A DNA stretch of 64,000 nucleotides from Phyllobacterium chamaecytisi (GCF_020164455.1 NZ_JAIQWW010000012.1:1-64000); one strand, 5' to 3'. Shown: positions 27,419 through 37,335, numbered from the stretch's first letter. Notes: generated by a model not told the origin, from the letters alone. Made by a program: numbers and translations.

Positions 27419-29014
27419 ATGGCACCACGTGTACTCGTATCCGATAAACTCTCTCCTACAGCGGTCCAGATCTTCAAGGACCGCGGTGTCGAAGTCGACT
27501 ATCTTCCAGACCTTGGTCCGGATAAGGAAAAACTGCTCGAAGTGATCGGCCAATACGACGGGCTGGCTATTCGCTCTGCGACCAAGGTCACGGAGAAGCT
27601 GATTGCTGCTGCAAAGAATCTGAAGGTTGTCGGGCGCGCAGGCATTGGCGTTGATAATGTCGATATTCCAGCCGCCTCACGGCGCGGCATTATCGTAATG
27701 AACACACCGTTTGGTAACTCTATAACGACGGCCGAGCATGCCGTTGCCTTGATGTTTGCAGTCGCGCGCGAATTGCCCGAGGCCGATGCGTCCACGCGCG
27801 CAGGCAAATGGGAGAAGAACCGCTTTATGGGTATCGAGATCACGGGCAAGACGCTTGGAATCGTCGGCTGTGGTAATATCGGGTCCATCGTCGCCACACG
27901 TGGTGTCGGCCTCAAAATGCATGTGATTGCCTTCGATCCCTTCCTTTCGGAAGGCCGGGCCGAAGAGCTGGGCGTTGAGAAAGTCGAACTCGATGAGCTG
28001 CTGGCGCGCGCTGATTTCATAACCTTGCATACGCCGATGACCGACAAAACGCGGGGCATCATCAATGCAGAAAATATCGCAAAGATGAAGGATGGCGTGC
28101 GTATCATCAATTGCGCTCGCGGCGGACTCATCGTCGAGAAGGACCTCATTGCCGCATTGAAGTCCGGCAAAGTGGCCGGCGCTGGCATTGATGTATTTGA
28201 GGTGGAACCTGCTACCGAGAATGAATTGTTCCATCTTCCCAACGTTGTCTGCACGCCGCATCTTGGTGCTTCTACCAGCGAAGCACAGGAAAATGTCGCG
28301 CTGCAGGTGGCCGAGCAGATGTCGGACTATTTGATCAAGGGTGCTGTCTCGAACGCGATCAATATGCCATCCATCACTGCAGAAGAGGCGCCGCGATTGA
28401 GGCCATTCGTCAAGCTGGCAGAGGTGCTCGGCGCGTTTGTTGGCCAGGTCACAGAAGATCCTATTCAGGAAGTGGAGGTTCTGTTTGATGGCTCCACTGC
28501 TGCAATGAATACGCGTGCGCTGGTAAGCGCTGCTCTGGCCGGCCTTATTCGTCCTCAGGTGGCCGATGTGAACATGGTCTCGGCGCCGGTCATGGTGAAG
28601 GAGCGTGGTATCGTTCTTTCCGAGGTAAGGCGCGATAAATCCGGCGTATTCGATGGTTATATAAAGCTCACCGTGAAGACTGCATCGTTGACGCGGTCAA
28701 TTGCCGGCACCTGTTTCTCGGATGGCAAGCCACGTTTCATCCAGATCAAGGGTATCAATCTCGATGCCGAAGTCGGTCAGCATATGCTCTACACAACCAA
28801 TAATGACACGCCGGGAATGATTGGCTTGCTCGGTACTATCTGCGGCAACAACAATGTCAATATCGCGAACTTCTCGCTTGGTCGTGACAATCCCGGTGGA
28901 AACGCAATTGCCATGCTCTATCTTGATGAACGGATTCCGGACCATGTTTTGGAGGAATTGCGCGTTAACAAGGCGATCGTTTCCGCAAAACCGTTGGAAT
29001 TCGACATCGGTTGA
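27419..29014 (+). CDS. serA: D-3-phosphoglycerate dehydrogenase (long form)
   Basis: SerA oxidises 3-phosphoglycerate to 3-phosphohydroxypyruvate, the first committed step of serine synthesis. The 531-residue protein has the NAD-binding Rossmann motif VGCGNIGSIVATRG, catalytic Arg and Glu in INCARGGLIVE and FEVEP, and His in CTPHLGASTSEAQENVA. An intervening ASB domain (about 325-450) and a C-terminal ACT domain (about 455-531, DTPGMIGLLGTICGNNNVNI) suggest serine feedback control. Two adjacent ATGs occur; the second (27419) is five bases from GGAGG and was chosen. Confidence 0.95.
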   Translation: MAPRVLVSDKLSPTAVQIFKDRGVEVDYLPDLGPDKEKLLEVIGQYDGLAIRSATKVTEKLIAAAKNLKVVGRAGIGVDNVDIPAASRRGIIVMNTPFGNSITTAEHAVALMFAVARELPEADASTRAGKWEKNRFMGIEITGKTLGIVGCGNIGSIVATRGVGLKMHVIAFDPFLSEGRAEELGVEKVELDELLARADFITLHTPMTDKTRGIINAENIAKMKDGVRIINCARGGLIVEKDLIAALKSGKVAGAGIDVFEVEPATENELFHLPNVVCTPHLGASTSEAQENVALQVAEQMSDYLIKGAVSNAINMPSITAEEAPRLRPFVKLAEVLGAFVGQVTEDPIQEVEVLFDGSTAAMNTRALVSAALAGLIRPQVADVNMVSAPVMVKERGIVLSEVRRDKSGVFDGYIKLTVKTASLTRSIAGTCFSDGKPRFIQIKGINLDAEVGQHMLYTTNNDTPGMIGLLGTICGNNNVNIANFSLGRDNPGGNAIAMLYLDERIPDHVLEELRVNKAIVSAKPLEFDIG

Positions 29015-29032
29015 TCATATGGACGCCCGGCT

Positions 29033-29545
29033 ATGAAGTCCGTCGGAAATGTGCCGCGCTGGCGTTTGATGGAAGCAAGCGATCTTGCTTCTGTCAGCGC
29101 GGTTGCGGCTGAGGTTCATCCCCATTTTCCGGAAGATGACGCGGTTTTTTTCAATCGTTTTTCATTGCACGGGCAAGGTGCATATGTTTTTGAGAACGGG
29201 GCAACCACTCTTGGTTATGCGATCACTCACCCGTGGAAAAGCTTTGACATTCCGCCTCTGAACACGGTGCTCGTGGCTTTGGCGGATTGGCCAGATAATT
29301 ATTATATCCACGACATAGCGTTGGTGAATGAGGGACGGGGCCATGGTGCCGCAAGTGAAATCATAACAACGGTTATCGACCACGCCAGACAGCTCGGCTG
29401 CCAAACGATCTCGCTCGTTGCAGTCAATGGATCATCGGCTTTCTGGAAGAGACACGGATTTGAGACGGTTGATCGACCGGAACTAGTTGAAAAGCTTGCA
29501 ACCTATTCTGATGACGCCTGTTTCATGCTGCGCCAGCTTCGCTAG
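29033..29545 (+). CDS. GNAT family N-acetyltransferase
   Basis: This 170-residue Gcn5-related acetyltransferase has the acetyl-CoA binding loop GRGHGAASEIITTVIDHA (about 101-118) and the following strand/loop with a Phe-Trp-Lys-Arg-His-Gly-Phe element (SSAFWKRHGFETV). The substrate is unknown. It starts 19 bases after serA, so it may be the third gene of that operon. Its last 23 bases overlap the end of the convergent EamA gene. Confidence 0.8.
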   Translation: MKSVGNVPRWRLMEASDLASVSAVAAEVHPHFPEDDAVFFNRFSLHGQGAYVFENGATTLGYAITHPWKSFDIPPLNTVLVALADWPDNYYIHDIALVNEGRGHGAASEIITTVIDHARQLGCQTISLVAVNGSSAFWKRHGFETVDRPELVEKLATYSDDACFMLRQLR

Positions 29546-30434
29546 TACCGGCATGCTTGCGTCCGCTGAGTTCGGCTATCCAGATTCCGCCCAGGACGAG
29601 GACCAAGGCTATACCGTGATAGATTTGGAAGTCCTCACCCAGCAATGCAACTGCGAGCAATGTTCCAAAAATCGGAACTGCATTGATGAATAAGCCCGCG
29701 CGGTTCGCACCGATATATTCGACGCCCTTGATGAAGAGTACCTGTGCCGCGAGCGAAGGAAAGACGGCGGTATAAAGGACAACCATTGTTCCTGTTGGGT
29801 CGGGCGGGGTCATCGTCCCATTCTGCCATTCCCAAATCGTGAACGGAATGGCCGTAACAAAAGCAGAAAAGGTCATTACCGTCATGAGGCTTTGCCAATT
29901 GATGCTTGGTCTAAAGCGTAGCGCAACGGTGTAGCCACTATAGAGAAGTACCGCGAGAAGCATCAGCGCGTCGCCAAAATTGACGTCGAGGCTAGCCAAA
30001 CGTACGAAACTTCCATGGCCGGCTGTCAAGGCGACTCCAACAAGCGAGAGGCTAAACCCAAAAATCTGTCCTGGTTGCACACGTGTGCCAAACAACATTA
30101 AATTTGCTACGAAAATTACCATCGGTATGCCTGCTTGCTCGATCGTGACGTTGATTGCCGAGGTGTAATTTAGTGCGCTGTAGAGGGCCATGTTGAAAAA
30201 TGTGAAGCCGAAAGCGCCTAGTGCGGCCAGCATGGGTAGATTTGGTCGCAACTGTTCCCAGTCTCGCCGAACCTGCTTCAAGCTGAAAACGCTAATAAAA
30301 AGGAAGGCAAGCAGCCAACGCAACAGCGTCAGAAGCATTGGGGAAATATGACCAACAGCGAATTTGCCCGCAACAGCATTGCCGCCCCATAACAGGGCGG
30401 TCGTCAAAAGAAAAACGTAAGCCGTGCGGTTCAT
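29523..30434 (-). CDS. EamA/DMT family transporter
   Basis: This 303-residue membrane protein has ten predicted spans in two EamA repeats (about 5-140 and 150-295), typical of the drug/metabolite transporter superfamily. The first opens with FLLTTALLWGGNAVAGKFA. Such carriers export amino acids, nucleobases or other metabolites; the cargo cannot be assigned. It is convergent with the GNAT gene (23-base overlap). The 263 bases between its start and purA contain no recognisable gene; both genes' promoters must lie there. Confidence 0.85.
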   Translation of the reverse strand: MNRTAYVFLLTTALLWGGNAVAGKFAVGHISPMLLTLLRWLLAFLFISVFSLKQVRRDWEQLRPNLPMLAALGAFGFTFFNMALYSALNYTSAINVTIEQAGIPMVIFVANLMLFGTRVQPGQIFGFSLSLVGVALTAGHGSFVRLASLDVNFGDALMLLAVLLYSGYTVALRFRPSINWQSLMTVMTFSAFVTAIPFTIWEWQNGTMTPPDPTGTMVVLYTAVFPSLAAQVLFIKGVEYIGANRAGLFINAVPIFGTLLAVALLGEDFQIYHGIALVLVLGGIWIAELSGRKHAGTSEAGAA

Positions 30435-30697
30435 AGCTCTGTCGCCTACAATTGATCATCCCGCATGAATCACCGAGACGACAGGTTTAATCGCGCGATA
30501 AAGCCAAATTGGTCGGTTGGCAATCGAAAGAATTGTCGCGCTTTTATGAACCAGCCTGTATAGAAGCACCGCATTTAGCGCATAACCTCAAACGAGAATC
30601 GGTTTTTCGAAGGATTGTGCGCCATTAAGGTGTTGTTGCTGCATCCGAGAGGTAGTCGAGCATAAGCACTACGAGATTGTGACTTGAGGAGTTTTGG

Positions 30698-31990
30698 ATG
30701 GCAAATGTTGTTGTGATCGGTTCCCAGTGGGGTGATGAGGGCAAGGGTAAGATTGTCGATTGGCTTTCAGAACGTGCTGATGTCATTGTTCGCTTTCAGG
30801 GCGGTCACAATGCAGGGCATACGCTGGTGGTTGATGGCGTGACCTATAAATTGTCGCTCCTGCCATCGGGCGTCGTGCGCCAGGGCAAGCTTTCAATTAT
30901 CGGCAATGGTGTAGTATTCGATCCACACGCATTCATCGCTGAAAAGAAGAAACTTGAAGCGCAGGGCGTTGTTATTACGCCCGAAACGCTGAAGATTGCC
31001 GAAAACACGACGCTAATTCTTTCAATTCACGGCGAGCTCGATCGCAGACGCGAAGCTTCCAATTCGGGTACGAAGATCGGAACGACAGGCCGCGGCATCG
31101 GACCGGCCTATGAAGACAAGGTGGGCCGCCGCGCAATCCACGTCCTCGATCTTGCTGATCCGGACACGCTGCCTGCCAAGATCGAACGTTTGCTTGCGCA
31201 TCACAATCCCCTAAGACGCGGTCTCGGCATAGAGGAAGTCGACGGCGCAAGATTGCTTGCTGAACTCAATGAAGCTGCACCACATATCTTGCCATTTATG
31301 GATAGGGTTTGGTATGTGCTCGACCAGAAGAAACGAGCCGGTGAACGCATCCTCTTTGAAGGCGCGCAGGGGACCCTCCTTGATATCGACCACGGCACCT
31401 ACCCATTCGTGACCTCATCGAACACGGTTGCTGGACAGGCGTCAGCCGGGTCCGGGATTGGCCCAGGATCACTGCACTATGTTCTTGGTATTACCAAGGC
31501 TTATACGACGCGCGTTGGAGAGGGTCCTTTCCCGACGGAACAACAAAATGAAGTTGGACAATTTCTCGGCGAACGCGGCCATGAATTTGGGACCGTTACG
31601 GGGCGCAAGCGCCGCTGCGGTTGGTTCGATGCTGTTCTGGTCCGCCAAGCGGTTGCCAATAACGGTATCAGCGGTATCGCTTTGACCAAGCTTGACGTGT
31701 TGGATGGGCTCGATGAGATCAAGGTCTGTACGGGGTATGAGCTCGATGGTGAAGTCATTGACTATCTCCCGGCGGGTCAAGGCCAGCAGGCGAGGGTGAC
31801 GCCGATCTACGAGACACTGGAAGGTTGGAAAGGGACCACGGCCGGTGCCCGCAGCTGGAGCGAACTTCCGGCGCAGGCGATCAAGTACGTGCGTTATGTA
31901 GAAGAGTTGATCGGTGCGCCGATCGCGCTTCTGTCCACCAGCCCTGAACGCGACGATACGATACTTGTTACTGACCCGTTTCATGATTAG
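30698..31990 (+). CDS. purA: Adenylosuccinate synthetase
   Basis: PurA joins IMP and aspartate using GTP, the first step from IMP to AMP. The 430-residue protein shows the N-terminal P-loop [17 protein letters not shown] with catalytic Asp13, the HNAGHT substrate loop, [20 protein letters not shown] and TTTGR-like GTGRK... segments ([13 protein letters not shown]). GAGGAG precedes the ATG. The downstream gene follows after 54 bases in the same direction. Confidence 0.97.
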   Translation: MANVVVIGSQWGDEGKGKIVDWLSERADVIVRFQGGHNAGHTLVVDGVTYKLSLLPSGVVRQGKLSIIGNGVVFDPHAFIAEKKKLEAQGVVITPETLKIAENTTLILSIHGELDRRREASNSGTKIGTTGRGIGPAYEDKVGRRAIHVLDLADPDTLPAKIERLLAHHNPLRRGLGIEEVDGARLLAELNEAAPHILPFMDRVWYVLDQKKRAGERILFEGAQGTLLDIDHGTYPFVTSSNTVAGQASAGSGIGPGSLHYVLGITKAYTTRVGEGPFPTEQQNEVGQFLGERGHEFGTVTGRKRRCGWFDAVLVRQAVANNGISGIALTKLDVLDGLDEIKVCTGYELDGEVIDYLPAGQGQQARVTPIYETLEGWKGTTAGARSWSELPAQAIKYVRYVEELIGAPIALLSTSPERDDTILVTDPFHD

Positions 31991-32044
31991 AGTCAGGAGC
32001 GCGTCCTGGAGATAATCTCACAACAAAACCATGGGTTTGGGTGA

Positions 32045-33613
32045 ATGGCAGATTTCGTTGCGGTATTGAGAAAGACAATTGACGGGCTGGCAGACCCAAC
32101 GCCAGCGCTACGGCAGCGTGTGTATGCGAAAGCTCGTGCAACGATTGAGCAGAAGCTTGTAACGCTGAATGCTCCAGAGGCCGTGACCACACGTCAGATA
32201 AAGGCGCTTGAAGACGCCATTGCCGAGGTCGAGTCCGATTTTGCGCCTGCAGTCGAGGATATCATACCCGAGCCCACTCCGGTTTCGTCGCCTCCACCCA
32301 TTCCAACACCTGTATCAGTACCGGCATCGGCAACTTTGGCGCCCGCTGCTTCGACCAAATCTGCTGCGCCCTCCTTTACCAAAGTCGAAACTCAGCCGGA
32401 TGCACTGGAAGACTTTCTGTCAAGCCACGATGCGGGCGGATCAACACGTGGCGAGAAAGACAATCATGACGGCTTTCCCGTAGCCAGGTCGTCTGTGGAT
32501 TCAGGACGCGGTCCTGAGGAACAGGATGATGATCTGCGCATCGCCACCGAGGATCGCTCTTCAGGCGATTATGGTGTCTATACGCGCGGTCCCCTTAAAC
32601 GACCGGCGCAACGACGTTCGCTGGTGCCTCTGCTTGGTATAGCAGCGTTGCTACTGATCATAGCTGGCGCCGGTTATGCGGGCTGGAACTATCGCGACCG
32701 AATTGCTCAAGAGGCGACTGCCTTAAAAACCTACCTGGCCAATCTGACCAACAGGGATACGACGCCGGCCAAGACCGCGACGAACGAGCCAGCCACTCCA
32801 GCATCACCGGCCAAGCCGGCTCAGCCCACGCCTGGTCCGTCATCCAAGCCCGAGACCGGTGAGCCAAAGCCTGAACCAAAGCTTACTCAACGTCTCCTCC
32901 CGGACGGCCAAGAGATTAATCCTGGCCCTGCGAATGACACTCCTTCATTGGGAGAGGGCACTTCCGTAGCCGCGTCGACGCCGGATCAGCCGGCACAGCC
33001 ACCTCAGGCGCAAGGTCAGGAGCAAGCCGCTGGCCAATCACAGCCACCTGCGGCTCTGCCTATCGGCCAGAAAGCCTTCTTCTATGAAGAGCGCTCCGGG
33101 CAGGATGCAGGGACTGCCGATGCAGGCGGTGTAGTCTGGTCTGTTGTTCAAGAATCTCCTGGCAATGATCTTCCGCCGGAGCCGGCCATCAAGGCTGACG
33201 TCGCGATTCCCGACCGGGGTATTAATCTGCGCATGATCATACGGCGCAATGGCGATAAGTCCCTTCCCGCCAGCCATCTGGTGGAGATGATCTTTACCGT
33301 GCCGGAAGGCTTTCCAGGCGGATCGATCGATAATGTCTCGCGCATGACCTTCAAGGACACCGAACAAGCTCCGGGAAGCCCGCTTGTCGCTATTCCGGCC
33401 AAGATCGCCGATAATTTTTTCATCATTGCCATGAACGACGCAAAGACAGCCGTCGACACCAACATGTCACTGATACGGCGCCAATCGTGGATCGACATAC
33501 CTATCGCCTATAAGACGGGTAGGCGCGCCCTGATTACGCTTGAGAAGGGCTTACCTGGTGAGAAAGCGTTTGATGAGGTTTTAAAGTCCTGGGCCGCGAA
33601 GGCCGGAGGCTAA
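32045..33613 (+). CDS. Single-pass membrane protein with Pro-rich linkers, unknown function
   Basis: The function is not recognised. Three parts can be seen in the 522 residues. A conserved-looking helical N-terminus (1-65, MADFVAVLRKTIDGL and RVYAKARATIEQKL) leads into a Pro/Ala/Ser linker (70-190). A membrane span follows at about 193-213 (VPLLGIAALLLIIAGAGYAG), then a second Pro/Gln/Ala-rich stretch (235-340). A folded C-terminal domain (about 345-522) of beta-rich character is presumably periplasmic. It follows purA closely and ends at a strong terminator. Similar proteins appear to be kept next to purA in Rhizobiales. Confidence 0.65.
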   Translation: MADFVAVLRKTIDGLADPTPALRQRVYAKARATIEQKLVTLNAPEAVTTRQIKALEDAIAEVESDFAPAVEDIIPEPTPVSSPPPIPTPVSVPASATLAPAASTKSAAPSFTKVETQPDALEDFLSSHDAGGSTRGEKDNHDGFPVARSSVDSGRGPEEQDDDLRIATEDRSSGDYGVYTRGPLKRPAQRRSLVPLLGIAALLLIIAGAGYAGWNYRDRIAQEATALKTYLANLTNRDTTPAKTATNEPATPASPAKPAQPTPGPSSKPETGEPKPEPKLTQRLLPDGQEINPGPANDTPSLGEGTSVAASTPDQPAQPPQAQGQEQAAGQSQPPAALPIGQKAFFYEERSGQDAGTADAGGVVWSVVQESPGNDLPPEPAIKADVAIPDRGINLRMIIRRNGDKSLPASHLVEMIFTVPEGFPGGSIDNVSRMTFKDTEQAPGSPLVAIPAKIADNFFIIAMNDAKTAVDTNMSLIRRQSWIDIPIAYKTGRRALITLEKGLPGEKAFDEVLKSWAAKAGG

Positions 33614-33623
33614 GCAGACGCAA

Positions 33624-33649
33624 AAAAAGGCCGCCTAGGCGGCCTTTTT
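33624..33649. terminator. Perfectly palindromic bidirectional terminator
   Basis: AAAAAGGCCGCC-TA-GGCGGCCTTTTT is an exact 26-bp palindrome between two convergent genes. It gives a GC-rich stem with a T-run on both strands, so it can end the purA-side transcript and the rpoH transcript. Confidence 0.9.
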
Positions 33650-33665
33650 GAACCGGCAAACCAGT

Positions 33666-34577
33666 TCAGCGCGCGTCAGAACCCGTCGAAACGAGTGCCT
33701 TTTGCTGCCTGATAGCTGCCGCCTTAACGGCGTCCTGCACTTTTTCAAACGCGCGAACTTCGATCTGGCGAACACGTTCGCGGCTGATGCCGAACTCCGT
33801 TGAAAGATCCTCCAGGGTTACAGGATCATCGGCAAGGCGCCGTGCCTGAAAGATGCGACGTTCGCGGTCATTGAGTGACGACATCGCCCCCGTGAGCATC
33901 TCACGGCGATTTTCCAACTCGTCTTGCTCGATCAGCATCGTTTCAGCGCTGTCGTGGTCATCGACAAGCCAATCCTGCCAATCACCACCGGCTTCACCAT
34001 CGGAAGAACGAATTGGCGCATTCAACGACGCGTCGCCAGACAAGCGGCGGTTCATCGAAACCACCTCTTCTTCAGAAACACTGAGACGTGTGGCGATCTC
34101 CTTGACTTGTTCAGGATTGAGATCGCCGTCATCGAGCGCCTGAATTTTGCTCTTCACCTTACGAAGGTTAAAGAAAAGACGCTTCTGGTTTGCGGTCGTG
34201 CCCATTTTGACAAGACTCCACGAACGCAGGACATATTCCTGGATCGAAGCCTTGATCCACCACATCGCGTAGGTGGCAAGACGGAAGCCGCGTTCCGGTT
34301 CGAAGCGTTTTACGGCCTGCATCAGACCTACGTTTCCTTCGGATATAACTTCGCCGATCGGCAGGCCATAGCCGCGATAACCCATTGCAATTTTGGCAAC
34401 GAGACGCAGATGGCTTGTGACAAGCTTGTGCGCCGCTTTCGGATCGGCATGCTCAAGATACCGCTTGGCGAGCATATACTCTTCCTGCGGTTCGAGCATC
34501 GGAAAGCGACGAATTTCTTCTAGGTAACGGGTCAACCCACCGTCACCACCTAAAATACTTGGAAGATTTTGGGCCAC
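33666..34577 (-). CDS. rpoH: RNA polymerase sigma-32 factor RpoH
   Basis: This is the heat-shock sigma factor. With the GTG at 34577 (GAGGAGGGG upstream) it has 303 residues. Region 2 (GYRGYGLPIGEVISEGNVGLMQAV, quoted here in part as LPIGEVISEGNVGLMQAV), the RpoH box QKRLFFNLRKVK, and region 4.2 (FGISRERVRQIEVRAFEKVQ) are clear. The RpoH box distinguishes it from the primary sigma factor and contributes to core binding and FtsH-dependent turnover. Rhizobiales often have two or more RpoH paralogues; which one this is cannot be told here. An upstream extension of 21 residues lacks support. Confidence 0.93.
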   Translation of the reverse strand: MAQNLPSILGGDGGLTRYLEEIRRFPMLEPQEEYMLAKRYLEHADPKAAHKLVTSHLRLVAKIAMGYRGYGLPIGEVISEGNVGLMQAVKRFEPERGFRLATYAMWWIKASIQEYVLRSWSLVKMGTTANQKRLFFNLRKVKSKIQALDDGDLNPEQVKEIATRLSVSEEEVVSMNRRLSGDASLNAPIRSSDGEAGGDWQDWLVDDHDSAETMLIEQDELENRREMLTGAMSSLNDRERRIFQARRLADDPVTLEDLSTEFGISRERVRQIEVRAFEKVQDAVKAAAIRQQKALVSTGSDAR

Positions 34578-34815
34578 TGAGCACCCCTCCTCATTTTGGA
34601 ATAGACCCCCATTATCGGCAGGTCCGCATCGACTGCCCACCCAATAGCTTGGCGCGGACAGATTAGCGCTATCAATATATAGGTATCATTTTGTCAAAAA
34701 CACGGTGCATTAAGCAGCGAAACAATCCGTCACATAAATGTGAACAATAAGGTCAGGTTTTAGCCTCGTTTAACGAACTCCCAACCGCGCCAAAGGTTCC
34801 GTCGCGCCAACTATA

Positions 34816-35817
34816 TCATGTTCTTTCCCGAAAAGCCTTGATCAATTCGGCCATGTCCTGCGGTGCTGGTGCTTCAAACCGCAGAAGCTCGCCGGTCGAT
34901 GGGTGCTCGAAAGCAAGAAGCCTGGCATGCAGTGCCTGCCGGGTGAACCCTTTGACAATGCTTTGCAAGGGTTCGTCGAGCTTGTTGGCCTTGGTTTTGT
35001 AAGAACTGCCATACTCCAGATCGCCTACCAGCGGGTGTCCCGTATGAGCCATGTGGACGCGGATCTGATGCGTTCTGCCGGTCTCCAGGCGGCACTCCAC
35101 GAGCGATGCGAGAGCGGTTGCATCCTCCTTGGCAGCATATCGCTCCTTAACCTCGAAATGCGTCACTGCATGACGGGCGTCCTCGCGTTCTTCATGGACA
35201 ACAGCTTGCTTGGTGCGATCTCGATGTGATCTGCCAAGCGGAGCATCGATCGTACCAGTTGTCCGATCAGGTGTTCCCCAAACAATGGCGAGATATGCGC
35301 GTTCCAGATCGTTTGTGCGTCCGTGATCAGCAAACTGAGCGCTGAGATGGCGATGAGAGAGATCGTTCTTGGCAACGACCATGATGCCGCTGGTTTCTTT
35401 GTCGAGGCGATGTACGATGCCGGGCCGCCTGACGCCGCCGATGCCAGACAGTGTATCGCCGCAATGGTGGATCAACGCATTGACCAAGGTACCAGTCCAA
35501 TTGCCATTTCCGGGATGGACCACAAGGCCGGCAGGTTTGTTGATGACGATGAGGTCTGCGTCCTCGTAGAGTATGTCGAGTGCGATATCTTCGCCCTTGG
35601 GAGCCGCATCTTCAGGCTCGGGAATCTCGATTGTAACGCGAAGACCCTCGCGCAACTTGTGTTTGGTCTCGCGGATTGGTTTACCGTCAATGCTGACCTG
35701 GCCTCCGCTGATGAGCGATTGGATGCGATTGCGGGAAAGATCTGGCGTCAGCTGTGCCGAAAGCCAGGCGTCCAGTCTCTTGCCGCTTGAATCAGTATCG
35801 GTAATTAGCTCTTTCAA
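34816..35817 (-). CDS. RluD-type 23S rRNA pseudouridine synthase (RluA family)
   Basis: This enzyme isomerises uridines of large-subunit rRNA; RluD targets helix 69 (1911/1915/1917 in E. coli). An N-terminal S4 domain (DLSRNRIQSLISGGQVSIDGKP) precedes the catalytic domain, with HRLDKETSGIMVVAKN holding the catalytic Asp and the RTHQIRVHMAHTGHPLVGD motif. No good ATG exists. The TTG at 35817, five bases from GAGG, gives 333 residues. A GTG at 35868 would add 17 residues without a ribosome site. The substrate site is inferred from family resemblance only. Confidence 0.85.
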   Translation of the reverse strand: MKELITDTDSSGKRLDAWLSAQLTPDLSRNRIQSLISGGQVSIDGKPIRETKHKLREGLRVTIEIPEPEDAAPKGEDIALDILYEDADLIVINKPAGLVVHPGNGNWTGTLVNALIHHCGDTLSGIGGVRRPGIVHRLDKETSGIMVVAKNDLSHRHLSAQFADHGRTNDLERAYLAIVWGTPDRTTGTIDAPLGRSHRDRTKQAVVHEEREDARHAVTHFEVKERYAAKEDATALASLVECRLETGRTHQIRVHMAHTGHPLVGDLEYGSSYKTKANKLDEPLQSIVKGFTRQALHARLLAFEHPSTGELLRFEAPAPQDMAELIKAFRERT

Positions 35818-35873
35818 AACCTCGGTCCCTTCGTTACAGGAGGCTTGGTTTGAAACCTCGGAGAACACTATTT

Positions 35874-36272
35874 ATGGCCAACATCAACCCGGACATCGAT
35901 GGGGACGAACAGCCCCTTGATCCGGCAATGGAACGGGTCCGGCGCAAGATGATCCGGCTATTGGCTGTTTCCATCGGTATCATGGTGATCGGTCTTATGG
36001 CGGTGCTGGCGGCCATTGTCTACAAGATTAGCCAGCCGGTTCCTGAAGTCGCTACGGCTGTTCGTTCCGAGGTTCTTGGACAACCTCTCGGTACGGCGCT
36101 GACCGGAGAGGCCATAACGCTCGATCCAGGGACGCGGATACTTTCCCACAATCTAGCAAACAATACGCTTTCTTTGGAAACGAGGTTGGCTGACGGAACA
36201 CGGCAAATCCTTCTCTACGATATTGCAACCAAACGCGTGGTGGCACGAATTTCAGAAGCCGCTGGCAATTGA
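35874..36272 (+). CDS. Small single-span membrane protein (DUF6476-like)
   Basis: The 132-residue protein has an acidic cytoplasmic N-terminus (GDEQPLDPAMERVRRKM), one membrane span (about 28-50) and a C-terminal beta-rich periplasmic domain (about 75-128). It resembles a conserved Rhizobiales protein of unknown function. The start is uncertain: the ATG at 35874 was chosen, but a TTG at 35850 has a better-placed GGAGG. It is divergent from the pseudouridine synthase, with promoters sharing about 55 bases. tRNA-Glu follows 90 bases after its stop. Confidence 0.65.
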   Translation: MANINPDIDGDEQPLDPAMERVRRKMIRLLAVSIGIMVIGLMAVLAAIVYKISQPVPEVATAVRSEVLGQPLGTALTGEAITLDPGTRILSHNLANNTLSLETRLADGTRQILLYDIATKRVVARISEAAGN

Positions 36273-36361
36273 ATGGGCGAGGGGTGAGTTGAAAGCCGAT
36301 GAGAAATCATTATTGCACTTTGCCGTACGCTTGATTATACCCCCTCATAGCTACCTGCGAC

Positions 36362-36436
36362 GCGCCCATCGTCTAGCGGTCAGGACGGCGCCCTCTCACG
36401 GCGCAAACAGGGGTTCGATTCCCCTTGGGCGTACCA
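36362..36436 (+). tRNA. tRNA-Glu (anticodon CTC)
   Basis: This is a complete cloverleaf. The acceptor GCGCCCA/TGGGCGT has a first-position G-U pair. The D-arm begins GTCT, and the anticodon stem GCGCC/GGCGC has loop CTCTCAC, giving anticodon CTC. The T-stem AGGGG/CCCCT closes loop TTCGATT, and CCA is encoded. It decodes GAG. No duplicated 3' end was found downstream that would suggest an attachment site. Confidence 0.97.
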
Positions 36437-36503
36437 GTATATCCGCATATCATTACCTTTGTGCGCGAGGATGTTCGAACCGCATTGTGAAAGGCTGCGC
36501 TTT

Positions 36504-37274
36504 ATGAGGTTGCCTCGGTTTGAAATCCTGACCAAGATCCGGCGGTCTGTGATTTACTGGATTTTGCGACCCCGTGCGCCCACGCATCCGGTTGAATTCG
36601 CGGGACCAGTCGTTGTCGTAGGGTCGGCACCCGTTTCGACGGTTCCCGCCGGCTTCGGCACACAGTTTCATGTGATCACGGTCAACGGTTCGCAAAGCAT
36701 TCTGGACAAGTGGGGAGTTGACGTTCCTGATGCGACCTTCATGCAGTTCAATCAGGTCGAGGGACAAACGACCAACGCTTTGCACGTTCGCAAGGTGCTT
36801 GACGGCAAACGTACGCGGCTCCTCTACGTCGTACGCTGGCCTAAAAGCTTGGACCTGCTTAAACAGGGGCTCGCCGCGTTCAACTATTCTTATGACGACG
36901 TGAAGGTGATCAACCGCTTCAAGCGCATGGCAATGTATGAGGCTGTCATGGGAGGCCTCAATGTCGAAATCGACGATAATATGAAGTTCTCAAATGGGAT
37001 TACGGCAGTCTTTTATGCCATTCTGAGCGGAGCCAAGGTTGTAATCATCAGTGGGATCAATCCCGATTCGTCAGGACATGTTTACAACGACGCTAATCTG
37101 AAACGTTTGCACGCGGGTACCGACAAGCAAATACTACAGATGCTTATCGATCGAGGATATCCGATATACACCGCTGACCACGAAGTCGCCAAAAACTCCG
37201 GCCTTCCCTTATGGACAGACGCGACTTTCAGCAGATTCAATGCGGTAAATGCGGACGCATCGCTTGGCGCTTAG
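36504..37274 (+). CDS. Putative glycosyltransferase (sialyltransferase/GT29-like)
   Basis: The 256 residues from MRLPRFEILTKIRR include a hydrophobic, basic N-terminus that could act as a membrane anchor. A Rossmann-like domain follows, with AGPVVVVGSAPVSTVPAGF near 30-48. The motif FSNGITAVFYAILSGAKVVI near 160, then SGINPDSSGHVY, is reminiscent of GT29/DUF115-type sugar transferases. The assignment is tentative. ATGs 33 and 45 bases upstream stay in frame, but AAGG lies better before 36504. It is the first of three sugar-transferase-like genes next to tRNA-Glu. Confidence 0.55.
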   Translation: MRLPRFEILTKIRRSVIYWILRPRAPTHPVEFAGPVVVVGSAPVSTVPAGFGTQFHVITVNGSQSILDKWGVDVPDATFMQFNQVEGQTTNALHVRKVLDGKRTRLLYVVRWPKSLDLLKQGLAAFNYSYDDVKVINRFKRMAMYEAVMGGLNVEIDDNMKFSNGITAVFYAILSGAKVVIISGINPDSSGHVYNDANLKRLHAGTDKQILQMLIDRGYPIYTADHEVAKNSGLPLWTDATFSRFNAVNADASLGA

Positions 37275-37279
37275 CAGTT

Positions 37280-37308
37280 TAAACCGCGCGCCATATCAAC
37301 GCGGTTTA
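37280..37308. terminator. Hairpin between convergent glycosyltransferase genes
   Basis: A 9-bp stem (TAAACCGCG / CGCGGTTTA) with an 11-base loop is followed by TTATTATT. It lies just after one stop codon and before the convergent one. Confidence 0.55.
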
Positions 37309-37335
37309 TTATTGCAAATCCGGACTATCTGAGAT

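Noticed and set aside
36362-36436. Integration site for a genomic island at tRNA-Glu
   Set aside because: No integrase gene and no repeated copy of the tRNA 3' end was found up to about 42 kb.
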